Shown: positions 23,034 through 32,298 of the stretch, one piece after another | How the letters are laid out: the number at the start of each line of letters is the position of its first letter | How positions within the stretch are numbered: the first letter of the stretch is position 1 | NCBI RefSeq assembly: GCF_900115655.1 | Contig: NZ_FOXF01000021.1 | Span: 1 to 37,670, forward strand | Source of the DNA: Ruminobacter amylophilus | GTDB taxonomy: Bacteria > Pseudomonadota > Gammaproteobacteria > Enterobacterales > Succinivibrionaceae | Reading direction: 5' to 3' | Length of the DNA stretch: 37,670 nucleotides | The notes under the pieces: generated by a model | The model's input: the letters and a program-made list of their open reading frames with translations, nothing else | Databases searched by the model: none | What the model was told of the DNA's origin: nothing | Program-made: the position numbers and the translations under genes

Positions 23034-26000
23034 TTAATTGCGCTCCCTCCACTTTCTTACCCCGGCAATGAGTTTTTCCTGACCTTTATCCATTACTTTG
23101 GCGACCTTCATGACAATGAGAACATACTCATCATTCAGCTTAATTCTGAACTTATGCTGGAAGAATCCGTTATCTGCAATCTGCTTCTTAACATTGTCGT
23201 TGTTAAGTCGGGTGACAAATTCCTCCATATCATCAGGATGAACAATGGATTTTCCATTTGAAACCATCATACTGAAGAAATTATATCCTTCACTGTTAAG
23301 ACTCAGAGATGCAAACTCCTGTGAATTTGAGTACTCAATGTAGTGATCATTCTGAAGATCGATATAATACAGGCACATATAATCATGTGACAGAGCCATG
23401 ATACCGGTCAGAATCTCCAGACGTCGCTGGCTCTGCTCCATCAGATTGAGATCCTCCATCTGGGAATCAATAATGCTTATACCTATAATTATGTTGTTTC
23501 TTCTCGGGATTCTGGTAATCTTCATGGAAAGGAAGGTTATTTTACCGTCCTCAACCGTTCTGTAGGTCAGATTTATTCTGCCTGCATCATCAAGTTTTCT
23601 GATGATGTTTTCTCTGGTAATTACGGATATCAGCTTCTGGCGGTCTTCTTCGTGCACTCTGGCGATAAAATCCCCGGTAATGAATGTGAAGAAGTCATCC
23701 CTGCGACGCTCCACGGCAAGTCTGTCACTGCCCTCTGGCGAAGTATACTCTATGAAGCTGTCATTGTTCAGGTCGACATAGAAGATATTGTGGTAATCGG
23801 CCGCCAGGGCTCTGGCAATACTTTCATATGTGGTGTGATCATTAGGAGACGAAATGGACAGCACGGCCATGATCACCGCGTGATAGCCTGTTACAGGGTT
23901 TACGGCAATCTGCCGGGCAAAGACGTGTGCAATGTTTCCGTTGGTCAGAGGTTCATCGTAGAATGAACGTGCACCAAGTTTACAGCACGTATCCACGACG
24001 TTGTCTCTGAACGCATCATCGTTTTTAATGAAGACGGCTCCCTCGGCATTGAGATCAACCAGATAGTAACTGCTGATAAAGTCTCTGGCTGCCTGATTGC
24101 TTCTTAAAAGATAACCTACGTCCCCGCGTACTTCCATAACATACATCGGCAGTGAATTGTATGCACCGCTGTTATTTATGTTCCGTTCACCGGATATTAT
24201 GGATAAATTGTTCAGATTTATTCTGCTGATTATTTCGTAGTAACTTGAGGTCTTCGGGTTTTCAAAACCTATCTGTCTTCCTTCCTTATATCTGATCAGG
24301 ATTTCCTCAAATGGTATAGGCTTGGTGAAAAAATACCCCTGAAGCTTGGAACAGCCGATATCAAGCAGGAACTGCCGCTGATGCTCGGTTTCCACACCTT
24401 CACATACGGTATCCACCCCGAGAGACGTAACAAGGTTCATCAGTTCAGTGAGAATAATCTTCCCTTCCTTTCCCTCATCGAGTTTTCTCATAAAACTCAT
24501 ATCAAATTTAATGAGATCAAATCTGATGTTCTGAAGAACGTTAAGTGAAGAATATCCGCTTCCGAAATCATCCATCCACACCGGGAAGCCGAGCTTCTGG
24601 AATCTTTCCACCTGCTCCTTCATGTAGGCGAAATTCTTTCCGATGATGCTCTCTGTGATTTCAATGGTAATCAGATTTCTGGCGAATCCGGAGGCATCAA
24701 CCCTTTTTCTTATTTCCTCCACGATGTCGCAGGTATCAAAATCCGTTCTGGAAAGATTGATGGACTGAGGAACCAGATGAAGATTGAACTCCTGCTGCAT
24801 GCGAAGTTTTTCCAGAACCTCGTCAAGCACAAACAGATCAAGCTTGTAAATGAGTTCAGCCTCTTCGAGAACCGGAATGAAATCCGCCGGAGACATAAAT
24901 CCGTTAACCGGGTCAATCCATCTTGCCAGGGCTTCTTCATCACAGACCTTTGAATTTACAGCTCTTACTATTGGCTGATAGTAAACCTTAATCCATTTTT
25001 CCTGAATCGCCCTGTCCAGATTGGTGATGATATATTCACGCTTGGTGTATTTATCCAGCAGATCCTGATTGTAACGGTTAAACCCTGATTCATGAATCTT
25101 TCTCAGGGAATTACAGGCAAACCTTGCTCGGTCGCAGGCGTAACTGGTGGATTCTTCCGGATCGGTTATGGAATAGATGCCCACGGAAACAGGAAGCGAA
25201 ATACCTGTATTGATAAGTTTTGCATTCTCAAAGATGTTGGAAAGAATTTTCTCGACATTCTCATCGACGGTGCTTACCAGAAAATGATCCGACCCCATGC
25301 GGCAGCACTGTTCCTTGCTGAAATAATGAGTCAGTATCTTGGCAAATGACTTCAGGAGATTATCACCCTGTGAAGCCCCGTTATCCTGATTGTAGTAGCG
25401 CATACCGCGGAGATTGAAAAACAGAATCACCGGTTTTCCGTTTTCCTGAAGCATCTTTTTCTTCCATTCGTCGGTATACTCAAAGAAATAAGACATGCTC
25501 GGCAGTCCGGTGAGAACATCAAAGCCGTTGGACTTGATGTAGTTTTCCCTCTGGAGAGCAGATCTCAGTAGTCTGTTAAGTTTGGTGTTGAGTTCTTCGA
25601 AAGGCTCTGAATAAATGCCTTCATCCGTATACCAGACGTGAATAAGTTTCACGCCGTCGGATGTCTCCATTATTTTTGCCTGAGAATGAAGAAGCTTGTA
25701 GTCGCGTGCATTACCGTTCCTGGCCCTGTAGACTATGTCATATTTTTCGTCATGATAAATAAAGTTGTAAACGGCATTCTCAACCTTTGCCAGATCATCA
25801 GGATGAACGTTCAGATACACGGTTTTACTCCGCATAAGATCCTTACAGGCCGACTCTCTGGAGCCGTATCCGAACATTTGAACGAAACCGTCAGACAAAG
25901 CCAGGGGAATAACGCCACCGTCATACTGAAAAACCGCGTATGACTGCTGCAGACTTTCCCAGAAGCTCTGTTCCTGATCTGAAAAATGATATCTTGCCAT
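23034..26000 (-). CDS. PAS-GGDEF(degenerate)-EAL signalling protein, probable c-di-GMP phosphodiesterase
   Basis: 988 residues, no membrane segment. A PAS domain (~1-125; LSDGFVQMFGY, NVHPDDL) is followed by a GGDEF-like domain (~160-310; DVLTGLPSMSYFF) whose active-site loop reads MGSDHF instead of GG(D/E)EF, so it is not expected to make c-di-GMP. The EAL domain (~325-575) has its residues in place: EEALARW, INLS, TIEITES, DDFGSGYSS, IKFDMSF, CEGVET and LQGYFF, so it should hydrolyse c-di-GMP to pGpG. About 400 residues follow with PAS-like repeats (~590-988; HPDDMEEF). The GGDEF part may act as a GTP sensor. The gene is monocistronic, read convergently to the flotillin-like cluster. Confidence 0.88.
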   Translation of the reverse strand: MARYHFSDQEQSFWESLQQSYAVFQYDGGVIPLALSDGFVQMFGYGSRESACKDLMRSKTVYLNVHPDDLAKVENAVYNFIYHDEKYDIVYRARNGNARDYKLLHSQAKIMETSDGVKLIHVWYTDEGIYSEPFEELNTKLNRLLRSALQRENYIKSNGFDVLTGLPSMSYFFEYTDEWKKKMLQENGKPVILFFNLRGMRYYNQDNGASQGDNLLKSFAKILTHYFSKEQCCRMGSDHFLVSTVDENVEKILSNIFENAKLINTGISLPVSVGIYSITDPEESTSYACDRARFACNSLRKIHESGFNRYNQDLLDKYTKREYIITNLDRAIQEKWIKVYYQPIVRAVNSKVCDEEALARWIDPVNGFMSPADFIPVLEEAELIYKLDLFVLDEVLEKLRMQQEFNLHLVPQSINLSRTDFDTCDIVEEIRKRVDASGFARNLITIEITESIIGKNFAYMKEQVERFQKLGFPVWMDDFGSGYSSLNVLQNIRFDLIKFDMSFMRKLDEGKEGKIILTELMNLVTSLGVDTVCEGVETEHQRQFLLDIGCSKLQGYFFTKPIPFEEILIRYKEGRQIGFENPKTSSYYEIISRINLNNLSIISGERNINNSGAYNSLPMYVMEVRGDVGYLLRSNQAARDFISSYYLVDLNAEGAVFIKNDDAFRDNVVDTCCKLGARSFYDEPLTNGNIAHVFARQIAVNPVTGYHAVIMAVLSISSPNDHTTYESIARALAADYHNIFYVDLNNDSFIEYTSPEGSDRLAVERRRDDFFTFITGDFIARVHEEDRQKLISVITRENIIRKLDDAGRINLTYRTVEDGKITFLSMKITRIPRRNNIIIGISIIDSQMEDLNLMEQSQRRLEILTGIMALSHDYMCLYYIDLQNDHYIEYSNSQEFASLSLNSEGYNFFSMMVSNGKSIVHPDDMEEFVTRLNNDNVKKQIADNGFFQHKFRIKLNDEYVLIVMKVAKVMDKGQEKLIAGVRKWRERN

Positions 26001-26349
26001 AGGCTGTACCCTTTATAGCGATCTTCGAAGATCACAGTCCTGACTGACAGAACCGATTATGCTGCGGTGCACGGCTCAATATCAGACCGAAAACACCTTG
26101 ATGATATAAAACTATCATATTATCCTGATAAAAAATGTGGTTTTTGTACAAAAACCAAACCTGACAGCACTATCAGGCATACTTCAATGACGTTTTTTTG
26201 ACAGAGGCAACATTACGAGCATGGGGAATGGTTTCAAATCACACCTGTCAGCTATGTTTTTGCATGATTTCATGTCATTATTGATGCTTTTCAGGTAAAA
26301 ATCATGGGGAAAACAGACAGTCGGTGTTGAATAGCAGGAAAAAATTAAA
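26001..26349. other. Intergenic region upstream of the PAS-EAL gene
   Basis: About 350 bases; it should hold the promoter of the minus-strand PAS-EAL gene. No gene or clear repeat seen. Confidence 0.4.
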
Positions 26350-26577
26350 ATGAAAAAAATATGTCAGAAATGCCAATCATCAGACATTGTAAAAAACAAA
26401 GGCGGACTTCGAGCAAATTGTTCAGGCAATAATATTCTAACCGGAAAGGCTACAGCCAGCGCTGTCTGGGTAAACAGGTATCTCTGCTGATCCTGCGGTA
26501 ATTCTGAAGAATGGATTAATCATGGAGATACCAAAAAATCATTGAAGGTAAAAATTGTTACGACAGGCATTCATTAG
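26350..26577 (+). pseudogene. Zinc-ribbon protein with an in-frame TGA
   Basis: From ATG 26350 the frame reads MKKICQKCQSSDIV, continues to WVNRYLC, hits TGA at 26488-26490, and goes on SCGNSEEWINHGD to TAG 26575-26577, 76 codons in all. The stop sits at the first x of the second C-x-x-C knuckle. The protein at 35559 has the matching segment YRYVCNSCGYIEEW with Asn at that position. So this is a small two-knuckle zinc ribbon disrupted by one nonsense codon. Recoding is not supported, as TGA is used as a normal stop by neighbours. Confidence 0.6.
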
Positions 26578-26630
26578 AATTCTACAACGATAAGCCGATA
26601 ACAAATATAAGTGCAGAAATTAGTATGTAT

Positions 26631-26912
26631 CTATATTATGTTTTCCAGCCTTCTTAAAATTTCGTCCAATTTACTCATACATTCCCTATGACGTTCTTCC
26701 TCTAGCTTGACAGCATTCTGGTATTTTTGCTCATACTCTTTTCTTAACTCAGCCAAATCGTTTTCATACTTATTCTTAATCATATCCAAATTTTTGTAAT
26801 CATTCTCAAGCTGAGTTTTTGTAGCAATTCCAACTCTGAAAATACGCCATGCTGAAAATACAATAACTGCAATTGCTCCAGCCCACACTAGATAACGAAC
26901 ATATTCAAACAT
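26631..26912 (-). CDS. Membrane-anchored coiled-coil protein (93 aa)
   Basis: One N-terminal membrane segment (residues ~8-26) is followed by a charged helix rich in Glu and Lys (from about residue 33 to the end, with LRKEYEQKYQNAVKLEEERH), almost certainly a coiled coil. ATG 26912; ribosome site weak (AAGG further upstream). Size and build are like small phage Rz-type or septation-related proteins, but no specific call is possible. Confidence 0.5.
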   Translation of the reverse strand: MFEYVRYLVWAGAIAVIVFSAWRIFRVGIATKTQLENDYKNLDMIKNKYENDLAELRKEYEQKYQNAVKLEEERHRECMSKLDEILRRLENII

Positions 26913-27291
26913 TACACCTAACCTTATTAATCATTATTTGTTTTTTAACTCGGCAGTTCATGATAGCAAAACGCTATCTACAACCTACCCAAAAGCAAAA
27001 CTGTAGCCACAACTATGCTGTATCTCCCGCCCTTGATATGTTTTCACATACAGTCAAAATCGCTCTTTACAGTCATGCCTAAAAAAGCACCACACCTCGC
27101 GAAACCTTTTATTTCAAGGGCTTTCAGCCGATCTCTATTTCTCTCTTGATAGTAAAACTACGGTCTCGACGTGCAAGGATGAAATAGCCTTTATATCAAG
27201 CGTTTATCATCTTTGGACTCACCAATATGTCGATTGAAGTCTCAACCCTGAAAAAATTATGAACATATCAACTATTCAGCTGCCATCAGAT
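26913..27291. other. Intergenic region, no gene supported
   Basis: About 380 bases between divergent units. Short frames only; no repeat or RNA gene recognised. Confidence 0.4.
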
Positions 27292-27352
27292 ATAACTTGA
27301 TCGGTATCTTAGTCGGTGACTTGGTCGGTCTATACCGATCAAGTTATTTTTT
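27292..27352 (-). terminator. 16-bp inverted repeat at the end of the first Fic gene, with TDQV-coding remnant
   Basis: ATAACTTGATCGGTAT (27292-27307) and ATACCGATCAAGTTAT (27332-27347) are perfect complements; the right arm overlaps the Fic stop codon (27344-27346). On the minus strand the loop can be read as ACC GAC CAA GTC, i.e. TDQV, a tetrapeptide repeat often found behind Fic or winged-helix domains. It may act as a hairpin terminator, or be a remnant of a longer C-terminus. Confidence 0.5.
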
Positions 27353-28333
27353 CAACCTGTATTTCTGGTTCCTGCTATTAGGCTTGTCCGGAATTGTCAT
27401 TTCTATAACGCCGTGACTAAGTGCAGGATTTAGATAGTTCTGTCTGAAAGTAGGTCTGTGAGATAATCCAAGACGCTTCATAATTTCAGTGGCAGAAAGT
27501 GTATCTTTTCCTATAGCCTCTCGCAGTGTATCAACCAAAGGATCTTTTTGCTCCTCCACTTCATCGTTTCCGACAACAGTAGTATTCTGCAAAGTGTCAA
27601 GGATGACCTGCAATAAAAATTCTACAAAAGCACTGCTGTCAGCATCTCTGTCTGATTTGCCAAGAGCTTTATAATATTCTTCCTGTCGTGATCTTATCAG
27701 CTCTTCAACAGGCAACCAATAGAATATTTCATTCCAACGCCCGAGCAGCAGGCTGTGCCACATTCTTCCCATGCGCCCGTTTCCATCAGCAAAAGGATGA
27801 ATAAACTCAAACTCATAATGGAAGATTGCACTTCGTATAAGCGGATGAATTTCTGATGCCTTATACCAGCTAAATAAATCCTGAATCTGACCGGGAACCA
27901 TATTTGCCGGAGGAGCCATGTGAACAAGTGCTTTTCCGTTAAAAACTCCGACTCCGCCACTTCTGAATCTGCCATTTTCAGAAATAAGCTCCTTCATCAT
28001 GGTTTCATGTGCCTTTAACAGATCATCAACAGAATAAGGATCTAAAGTCAGCATCATCTCATACGAGGTGTATGCATTTTTAACTTCTTTGATTTCTACC
28101 GGATTGCCAAGAATTCTCTTGCCATCAATAATAGCTGTAACCTGCTCTAAAGAGAGAGAATTATGTTCGATGGCTAATGAGGAATGAATTGTTCTTATAC
28201 GGTTCTCTTTTCTTAGATGAGGAGTGAGGTTTCCCTTAGACAAAACTTTGATCTGTCCTAACTGCTCACTGATAGCTGCTATTAAATTTGTAATTTTGTC
28301 CGTCATGTGAAACGGAGGCTGGTACTTACTCAC
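27344..28333 (-). CDS. Fic family protein (class II), winged-helix C-terminus
   Basis: 329 residues. The Fic motif HPFADGNGRMGR has the catalytic His at 179. The N-terminal inhibitory helix SSLAIEHN (51-58) fits class II, in which Ser-x-x-x-Glu folds into the active site in cis, here with His after Glu56 in place of Gly/Asn. The N-terminus (KITNLIAAI) and C-terminal ~80 residues (TLSATEIMKRLGLSHRPTF) with a winged-helix-like fold are usual for this subgroup. The predicted activity is transfer of AMP to Ser/Thr/Tyr hydroxyls of a target protein, relieved when the inhibitory Glu is displaced. It is the last of three minus-strand fic genes with gaps of about 93 and 211 bases. Confidence 0.9.
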   Translation of the reverse strand: MSKYQPPFHMTDKITNLIAAISEQLGQIKVLSKGNLTPHLRKENRIRTIHSSLAIEHNSLSLEQVTAIIDGKRILGNPVEIKEVKNAYTSYEMMLTLDPYSVDDLLKAHETMMKELISENGRFRSGGVGVFNGKALVHMAPPANMVPGQIQDLFSWYKASEIHPLIRSAIFHYEFEFIHPFADGNGRMGRMWHSLLLGRWNEIFYWLPVEELIRSRQEEYYKALGKSDRDADSSAFVEFLLQVILDTLQNTTVVGNDEVEEQKDPLVDTLREAIGKDTLSATEIMKRLGLSHRPTFRQNYLNPALSHGVIEMTIPDKPNSRNQKYRLKK

Positions 28334-28383
28334 TGTCTTATCCTTTTATTGGTGTCAAAGTGTTTTCGCCGTAAACGAATCTC

Positions 28384-28416
28384 CAATGTTCGCTTTTTGC
28401 TCCTCAATGTTCGCTT
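28384..28416 (-). promoter_or_regulatory. Two AAGCGAACATTG direct repeats in the Fic promoter region
   Basis: CAATGTTCGCTT occurs at 28384-28395 and 28405-28416, 21 bases apart (two helical turns), in the gap just upstream of the Fic gene that starts at 28333. Likely binding sites for a regulator of that gene. Confidence 0.45.
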
Positions 28417-28426
28417 ATTCCGGTTC

Positions 28427-29248
28427 TTAAAACGTTCCACTTATGTGCAATATCCGGTTATGAAGAGTATGTTTCTCGTTCAGCAGTAGATTCCTCAGAA
28501 AAAGTTCCAGGTACTCCGTTGTTTCACAGATGCCGTTTTTCAGATCATTATAGTTAGCCCGTACAAGGGCGTTTCTGAAGTACCATGCATTAATGGCAAA
28601 AACGTCGTTGGTCATATCAAATCCGAGTGTTCTCATGTACTTGATGAAGAACACTGCTGTTGTTCTGGTGTTGCCCTCTCCGAATACGTGAATCTGCCAA
28701 AGTCTCGAAACGAAAACCGCAAGGTGATGGATGATCTCATCCATCGAAAGATTCTTATAGGAAAACTTCTTTTCTAAAGAGAAGTCATAATCCAGCGTCG
28801 CACTTAGCTCTGAGGCACTGCCGTAAAGGACTGTTGCACCGTTCAGCACCCATTCCTTTTTTGTGATATTGTAATCCCGAATGCATCCTGCGTGAGAATA
28901 GATGCCTGTAAACAGCTTTCGGTGAATGGACAGATACTCGTTCGGAGTAAAACTGAAAGCTCTCTCTGACAAAAGAGAGGCAATTCTGGCTGCAACCTTG
29001 TCTGCTTCCTCGGTGCGATCTCCCGTGTCACGCACAGGATTTTCTTCGTAATAGTTCTGAAGAAGCTTATTAGCTTCCTCAAAGGAAATCTCGCCCTCGA
29101 TATTGCGGACAGCAGTATGCATAAGGTAATCAGATGTCTTCAACCCATCAACAGCCTGCAAACCAATGGCTGTATGCCAGGCATAGCCCTTGTCTCTCTT
29201 GCTTGGCTCTGCTTCTCTGAAGTAGTCTTTGAAAGGATCTTTGTTCAT
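28427..29248 (-). CDS. Fic family protein with an N-terminal VbhA-like region
   Basis: About 273 residues from ATG 29248; GTG 29257 is possible. The Fic motif is IHVFGEGNTRTT (His at about 187): HxFxEGN-T-R-T, a variant with Thr in place of Gly/Lys before Arg. The N-terminal segment RNIEGEISFEEANKLLQNYY resembles the C-terminal half of VbhA-type antitoxin helices (G-x-IS-x-EEA), so the inhibitor may be fused in cis. Predicted protein AMPylase. It lies between the other two fic genes, with its own gap to the downstream gene, so it may be separately controlled. Confidence 0.85.
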   Translation of the reverse strand: MNKDPFKDYFREAEPSKRDKGYAWHTAIGLQAVDGLKTSDYLMHTAVRNIEGEISFEEANKLLQNYYEENPVRDTGDRTEEADKVAARIASLLSERAFSFTPNEYLSIHRKLFTGIYSHAGCIRDYNITKKEWVLNGATVLYGSASELSATLDYDFSLEKKFSYKNLSMDEIIHHLAVFVSRLWQIHVFGEGNTRTTAVFFIKYMRTLGFDMTNDVFAINAWYFRNALVRANYNDLKNGICETTEYLELFLRNLLLNEKHTLHNRILHISGTF

Positions 29249-29468
29249 CCTTAACACCCCGTCTCTATAATCTTGTTAGTCAGTTCATTGTAATTAGTCA
29301 GATTAACAATATTTTTTTAAGATTATAACAGCAAAGTGTCAAATTTGGATACATCTCAGGGAAACCATATCCGACTGTCGTTATCTTACACAACTCTTAA
29401 AATCTACCGATAATGAGTCCATGTCAATTTGGAACGCGCTGCGTTCCTAAATGGAAAAACAGTTATGA

Positions 29469-30515
29469 CTATTTAAGTCGGAAATAAAAGGTATTTTTTC
29501 CGGCTCCTTCTCGCTTTAATTCACCGGATGCAACCATTTTTCTTAGGGCACTTTCAATTGAGCTTATACTTAATGAAGGACATTGTTCTCTGATATCCTG
29601 TTTTTTAAATCTGCCTATTTTATTCTGTGCTGCCATTCTCACCATGTCTAAAGCAGAACGTCTGTTTTCAACAATCGTATATCTGTCTGCAAAATCTCGA
29701 TAAGACGAAAGAATCGTGCCAAGCAGGTATTTCACAAACGGAATAGGATCATTTTGTCCTTCATGCCAGCCGTCATGCGACGCAGCAAGAGCTTCATAAT
29801 AAAGATCTCTATATTTGGCTATTTTGGCCTCTAAAGAAATATACTTGCCAACGTAAAATCCGCTCCTGTAAAGAAGAAGCGTTGTCAGAAGTCTGCTCAT
29901 TCTGCCATTACCGTCATTGAAAGGATGAATACACAGGAAGTCATGAATAAAAATCGGTATAGCAATTAACGGCTCCAGTTCCATGTTTCCGATGACGCGA
30001 TTATACTCTTCGCATATACGATCCAGAGCCTCCGGTGTCTCATAAGGTGCAAGAGGAGTAAAGAGTGTTTCAGTATGGCCGTCAGGATATGTTGCACTAA
30101 CATAATTCTGTACCGTTTTTGTTCTTCCTGCTATAGGGTTGTTCATGTGGCTATACAGGATTTTGTGCAGTTGCAGAATGTAATTTCTGGTAATGGGGAT
30201 TGCATCAAAACTCTCATGGATAATTCCCAAAACATCTCTGTATCCGGCTATTTCCTGTTCATCGCGATTTTTAGGAGTAGTTTTTTCTTCGACAAGCTGT
30301 CTGATGCGGGTACTGGTGGTTACTATTCCTTCTATGGCATTTGACGCTTCTGTACTTTGAATTTTCGCTATTTCTACAAGTTTTTCCAGCTCCTGAGGGC
30401 GTTGTTTCAGATACATTTCCTGCTTTCCGGCTTCATAATATACAGCCGCAATTAATCCAAGAAGCTCAGAATCCCACTTTTGGTCTTTGATCAATGAATA
30501 ATTAAATTGTCGCAT
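29469..30515 (-). CDS. Fic family protein (class II) with C-terminal winged helix
   Basis: 348 residues from ATG 30515 (GGAG 7 bases before); the frame extends to 30596 without a ribosome site. The N-terminal Fic_N part carries the inhibitory motif S58-NAI-E62-G63 (class II). The Fic motif CIHPFNDGNGRMSRLL has catalytic His197 and the DGNGR anion loop. A C-terminal helix-turn-helix-like region (from about residue 290; RFKKQDIREQCPSLSISSIE) is common in this subfamily. Complete and probably active as an AMP-transferase. It is the first of three consecutive minus-strand fic genes. A 7-bp palindrome (29431-29447) lies 22 bases past its stop. Confidence 0.9.
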   Translation of the reverse strand: MRQFNYSLIKDQKWDSELLGLIAAVYYEAGKQEMYLKQRPQELEKLVEIAKIQSTEASNAIEGIVTTSTRIRQLVEEKTTPKNRDEQEIAGYRDVLGIIHESFDAIPITRNYILQLHKILYSHMNNPIAGRTKTVQNYVSATYPDGHTETLFTPLAPYETPEALDRICEEYNRVIGNMELEPLIAIPIFIHDFLCIHPFNDGNGRMSRLLTTLLLYRSGFYVGKYISLEAKIAKYRDLYYEALAASHDGWHEGQNDPIPFVKYLLGTILSSYRDFADRYTIVENRRSALDMVRMAAQNKIGRFKKQDIREQCPSLSISSIESALRKMVASGELKREGAGKNTFYFRLK

Positions 30516-30612
30516 TCCCTTACTCCAATAACTTTCCCATAAATTATACCATAAAAAAAGGGAATACAGTGAGTTATAGTGGAATAAAACAAACATCTTT
30601 CAAAAGACTAAT

Positions 30613-30661
30613 GGTTGACTTTCATTTGATAATACGTCTTAGCATCAAACAAAAGTCAACC
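30613..30661. repeat. Long inverted repeat downstream of the recombinase remnant
   Basis: GGTTGACTTT (30613-30622) pairs with AAAGTCAACC (30652-30661), and ATTTGAT (30624-30630) with ATCAAA (30644-30649). It lies 32 bases past the recombinase stop, so it may be a terminator or the element end. Confidence 0.5.
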
Positions 30662-30692
30662 GCTATGTTGCTATAAAAATTGCAGAGTAATC

Positions 30693-32239
30693 TTACGCAG
30701 CAACTTCAATTTCGATGCCCGACTTGAACTTCACCTTAAAGCGGTCATCATAAACAGTGATGGTCTCCACAAGGCGTCGAACCAGAGCATCATCGTACTC
30801 CTGAACTTCGGTTCCCTGCTTTAGAGAAATGATTCCAGTTCCTCCAGTTTTAATCGTGATCCTTCCCTGTTCGCATCCTCGAGCTGAAGCCGGTACTTTT
30901 CATCACGGAGCTTAATAATCTCATCACCGAGAGTATTGCAGTTCTGATGCTCCTTGGTCAGCCTGATGATCTCCTTCTGTTTCTCATTGATTTTCTCATC
31001 AATTTCAGCAACAGCCTTCAAATTACTGATGCCCAGAACTTTTGCAATGTTCGCTTTTAGCTGTGGCAGGAAATCATCCTGTTTGGCGTAAACCTCATTG
31101 ATTGCCTTCAGGATTATCGCATGAAGGTCACGTTCATTTACCGTTCTCGCAGGACAATTGATTTTAGACCGTTTCTTTTGAAGACGTGAAAGACATCGCC
31201 AAACATCCCTCCTATTTCCACGTATGTTTCACTGGGTTCTCTGATAAACCTCACCGCAATGAGCACAGAAGACAATGTTTGTAAGAGCGTACTTTCCACT
31301 GTACTGTCTGCGTCTCAACACATTGGTTTCAAGACTGGCACGTCTGGCCATCTCCACCTGAACCCGCAGAAACAGATCCCTTGGAATGATGGGATCATGA
31401 TCGTTCTCTATATAATACTGCGGAACAAGTCCCTTATTCTCTACTCGTTTTTTGGTAAGAAAGTCAGTGGTTACCGTCTTCTGCAGGAGAGCATCGCCAA
31501 TGTACTTTTCGTTTCTGAGAATCTTACGCAGAGTTGTTGCAAGCCATTTGGTTTTACCTGCCGCCGTCTTGATACCATCAGCCTCCAGTCCCTTGCTGAT
31601 ACTGTTATAGCTGTAACCTTCCAGGTATTCCCGAAAGATGCGTTTTACCACTTCAGCTTCTTCCTTGTTGATGATGAGCTTGCCGTTCTCATCCTTGTCA
31701 TATCCAAGAAAACGTGTGGTGCAGACCTGCACCTTTCCCTGCTGGTAACGGTACTGAAGTCCGAGTTTAACGTTCTGCGAAAGACTCTCGCTTTCCTGCT
31801 GAGCCAGGGAGGCCATTATGGTAAGCATTATCTCGCCTTTGGCATCAAGCGTGTTGATATTCTCCTTTTCAAAGTAAACCGCTATGTTTTTTTCCTTAAG
31901 CTGTCTTATGTATTTGAGGCAGTCCAGGGTATTACGGGCAAAACGGCTGAGTGACTTGGTAAGGATCACATCAATCATCCCCGACTCGCAGTCCTGCATC
32001 ATCTGCATCAGCATCGGACGCAGATCCTTCCTTCTGCCCGTTATGCCCTCATCGTAATAAAGTCCGGCATACTCCCATTCAGGATTTGAGGATATGTACT
32101 CCTCGTAATGGGACTTCTGAGCCTCTAGGCTTACAAGCTGATCATCCGTTCCCGTTGACACACGACAGTAAGCAGCCACCCGCTTACGCATCAGTATTTT
32201 TCCAACTGCTGACGGCTCTATTTTGATTATCTTTTTCAT
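30693..32239 (-). pseudogene. Large serine recombinase, inactivated by a nonsense codon and a frameshift
   Basis: From ATG 32239 the resolvase domain has the catalytic serine in AAYCRVSTG (Ser28), then SLEAQK and [12 protein letters not shown]; the recombinase domain (to ~31400) and zinc ribbon start ([12 protein letters not shown]) follow. TGA at 31229-31231 stops the frame where Trp is usual. Beyond it the same frame continues WRCLSRLQKKRSKINCPART and a coiled coil (31021-30824). A second frame change near 30825 is needed to reach the conserved end (LKQGTEVQEYDDALVRRLV ... VAA) at 30693-30695. Such enzymes integrate and excise conjugative or mobilisable elements. The protein is probably dead or a truncated catalytic domain only. 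Two small genes upstream are co-oriented. Confidence 0.8.
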
Positions 32240-32298
32240 TGTCTCCTCTGTTCTCGGTAACATATTTGCTCTGTGTGCCTGCTATAGCAACTCAATAA

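Noticed and set aside
26488-31231. TGA read as tryptophan or selenocysteine (two in-frame TGAs at 26488 and 31229)
   Set aside because: Neighbouring genes end normally at TGA (for example 15178-15180 and 11328-11330), and the recombinase carries another frameshift, so both are better seen as mutations.
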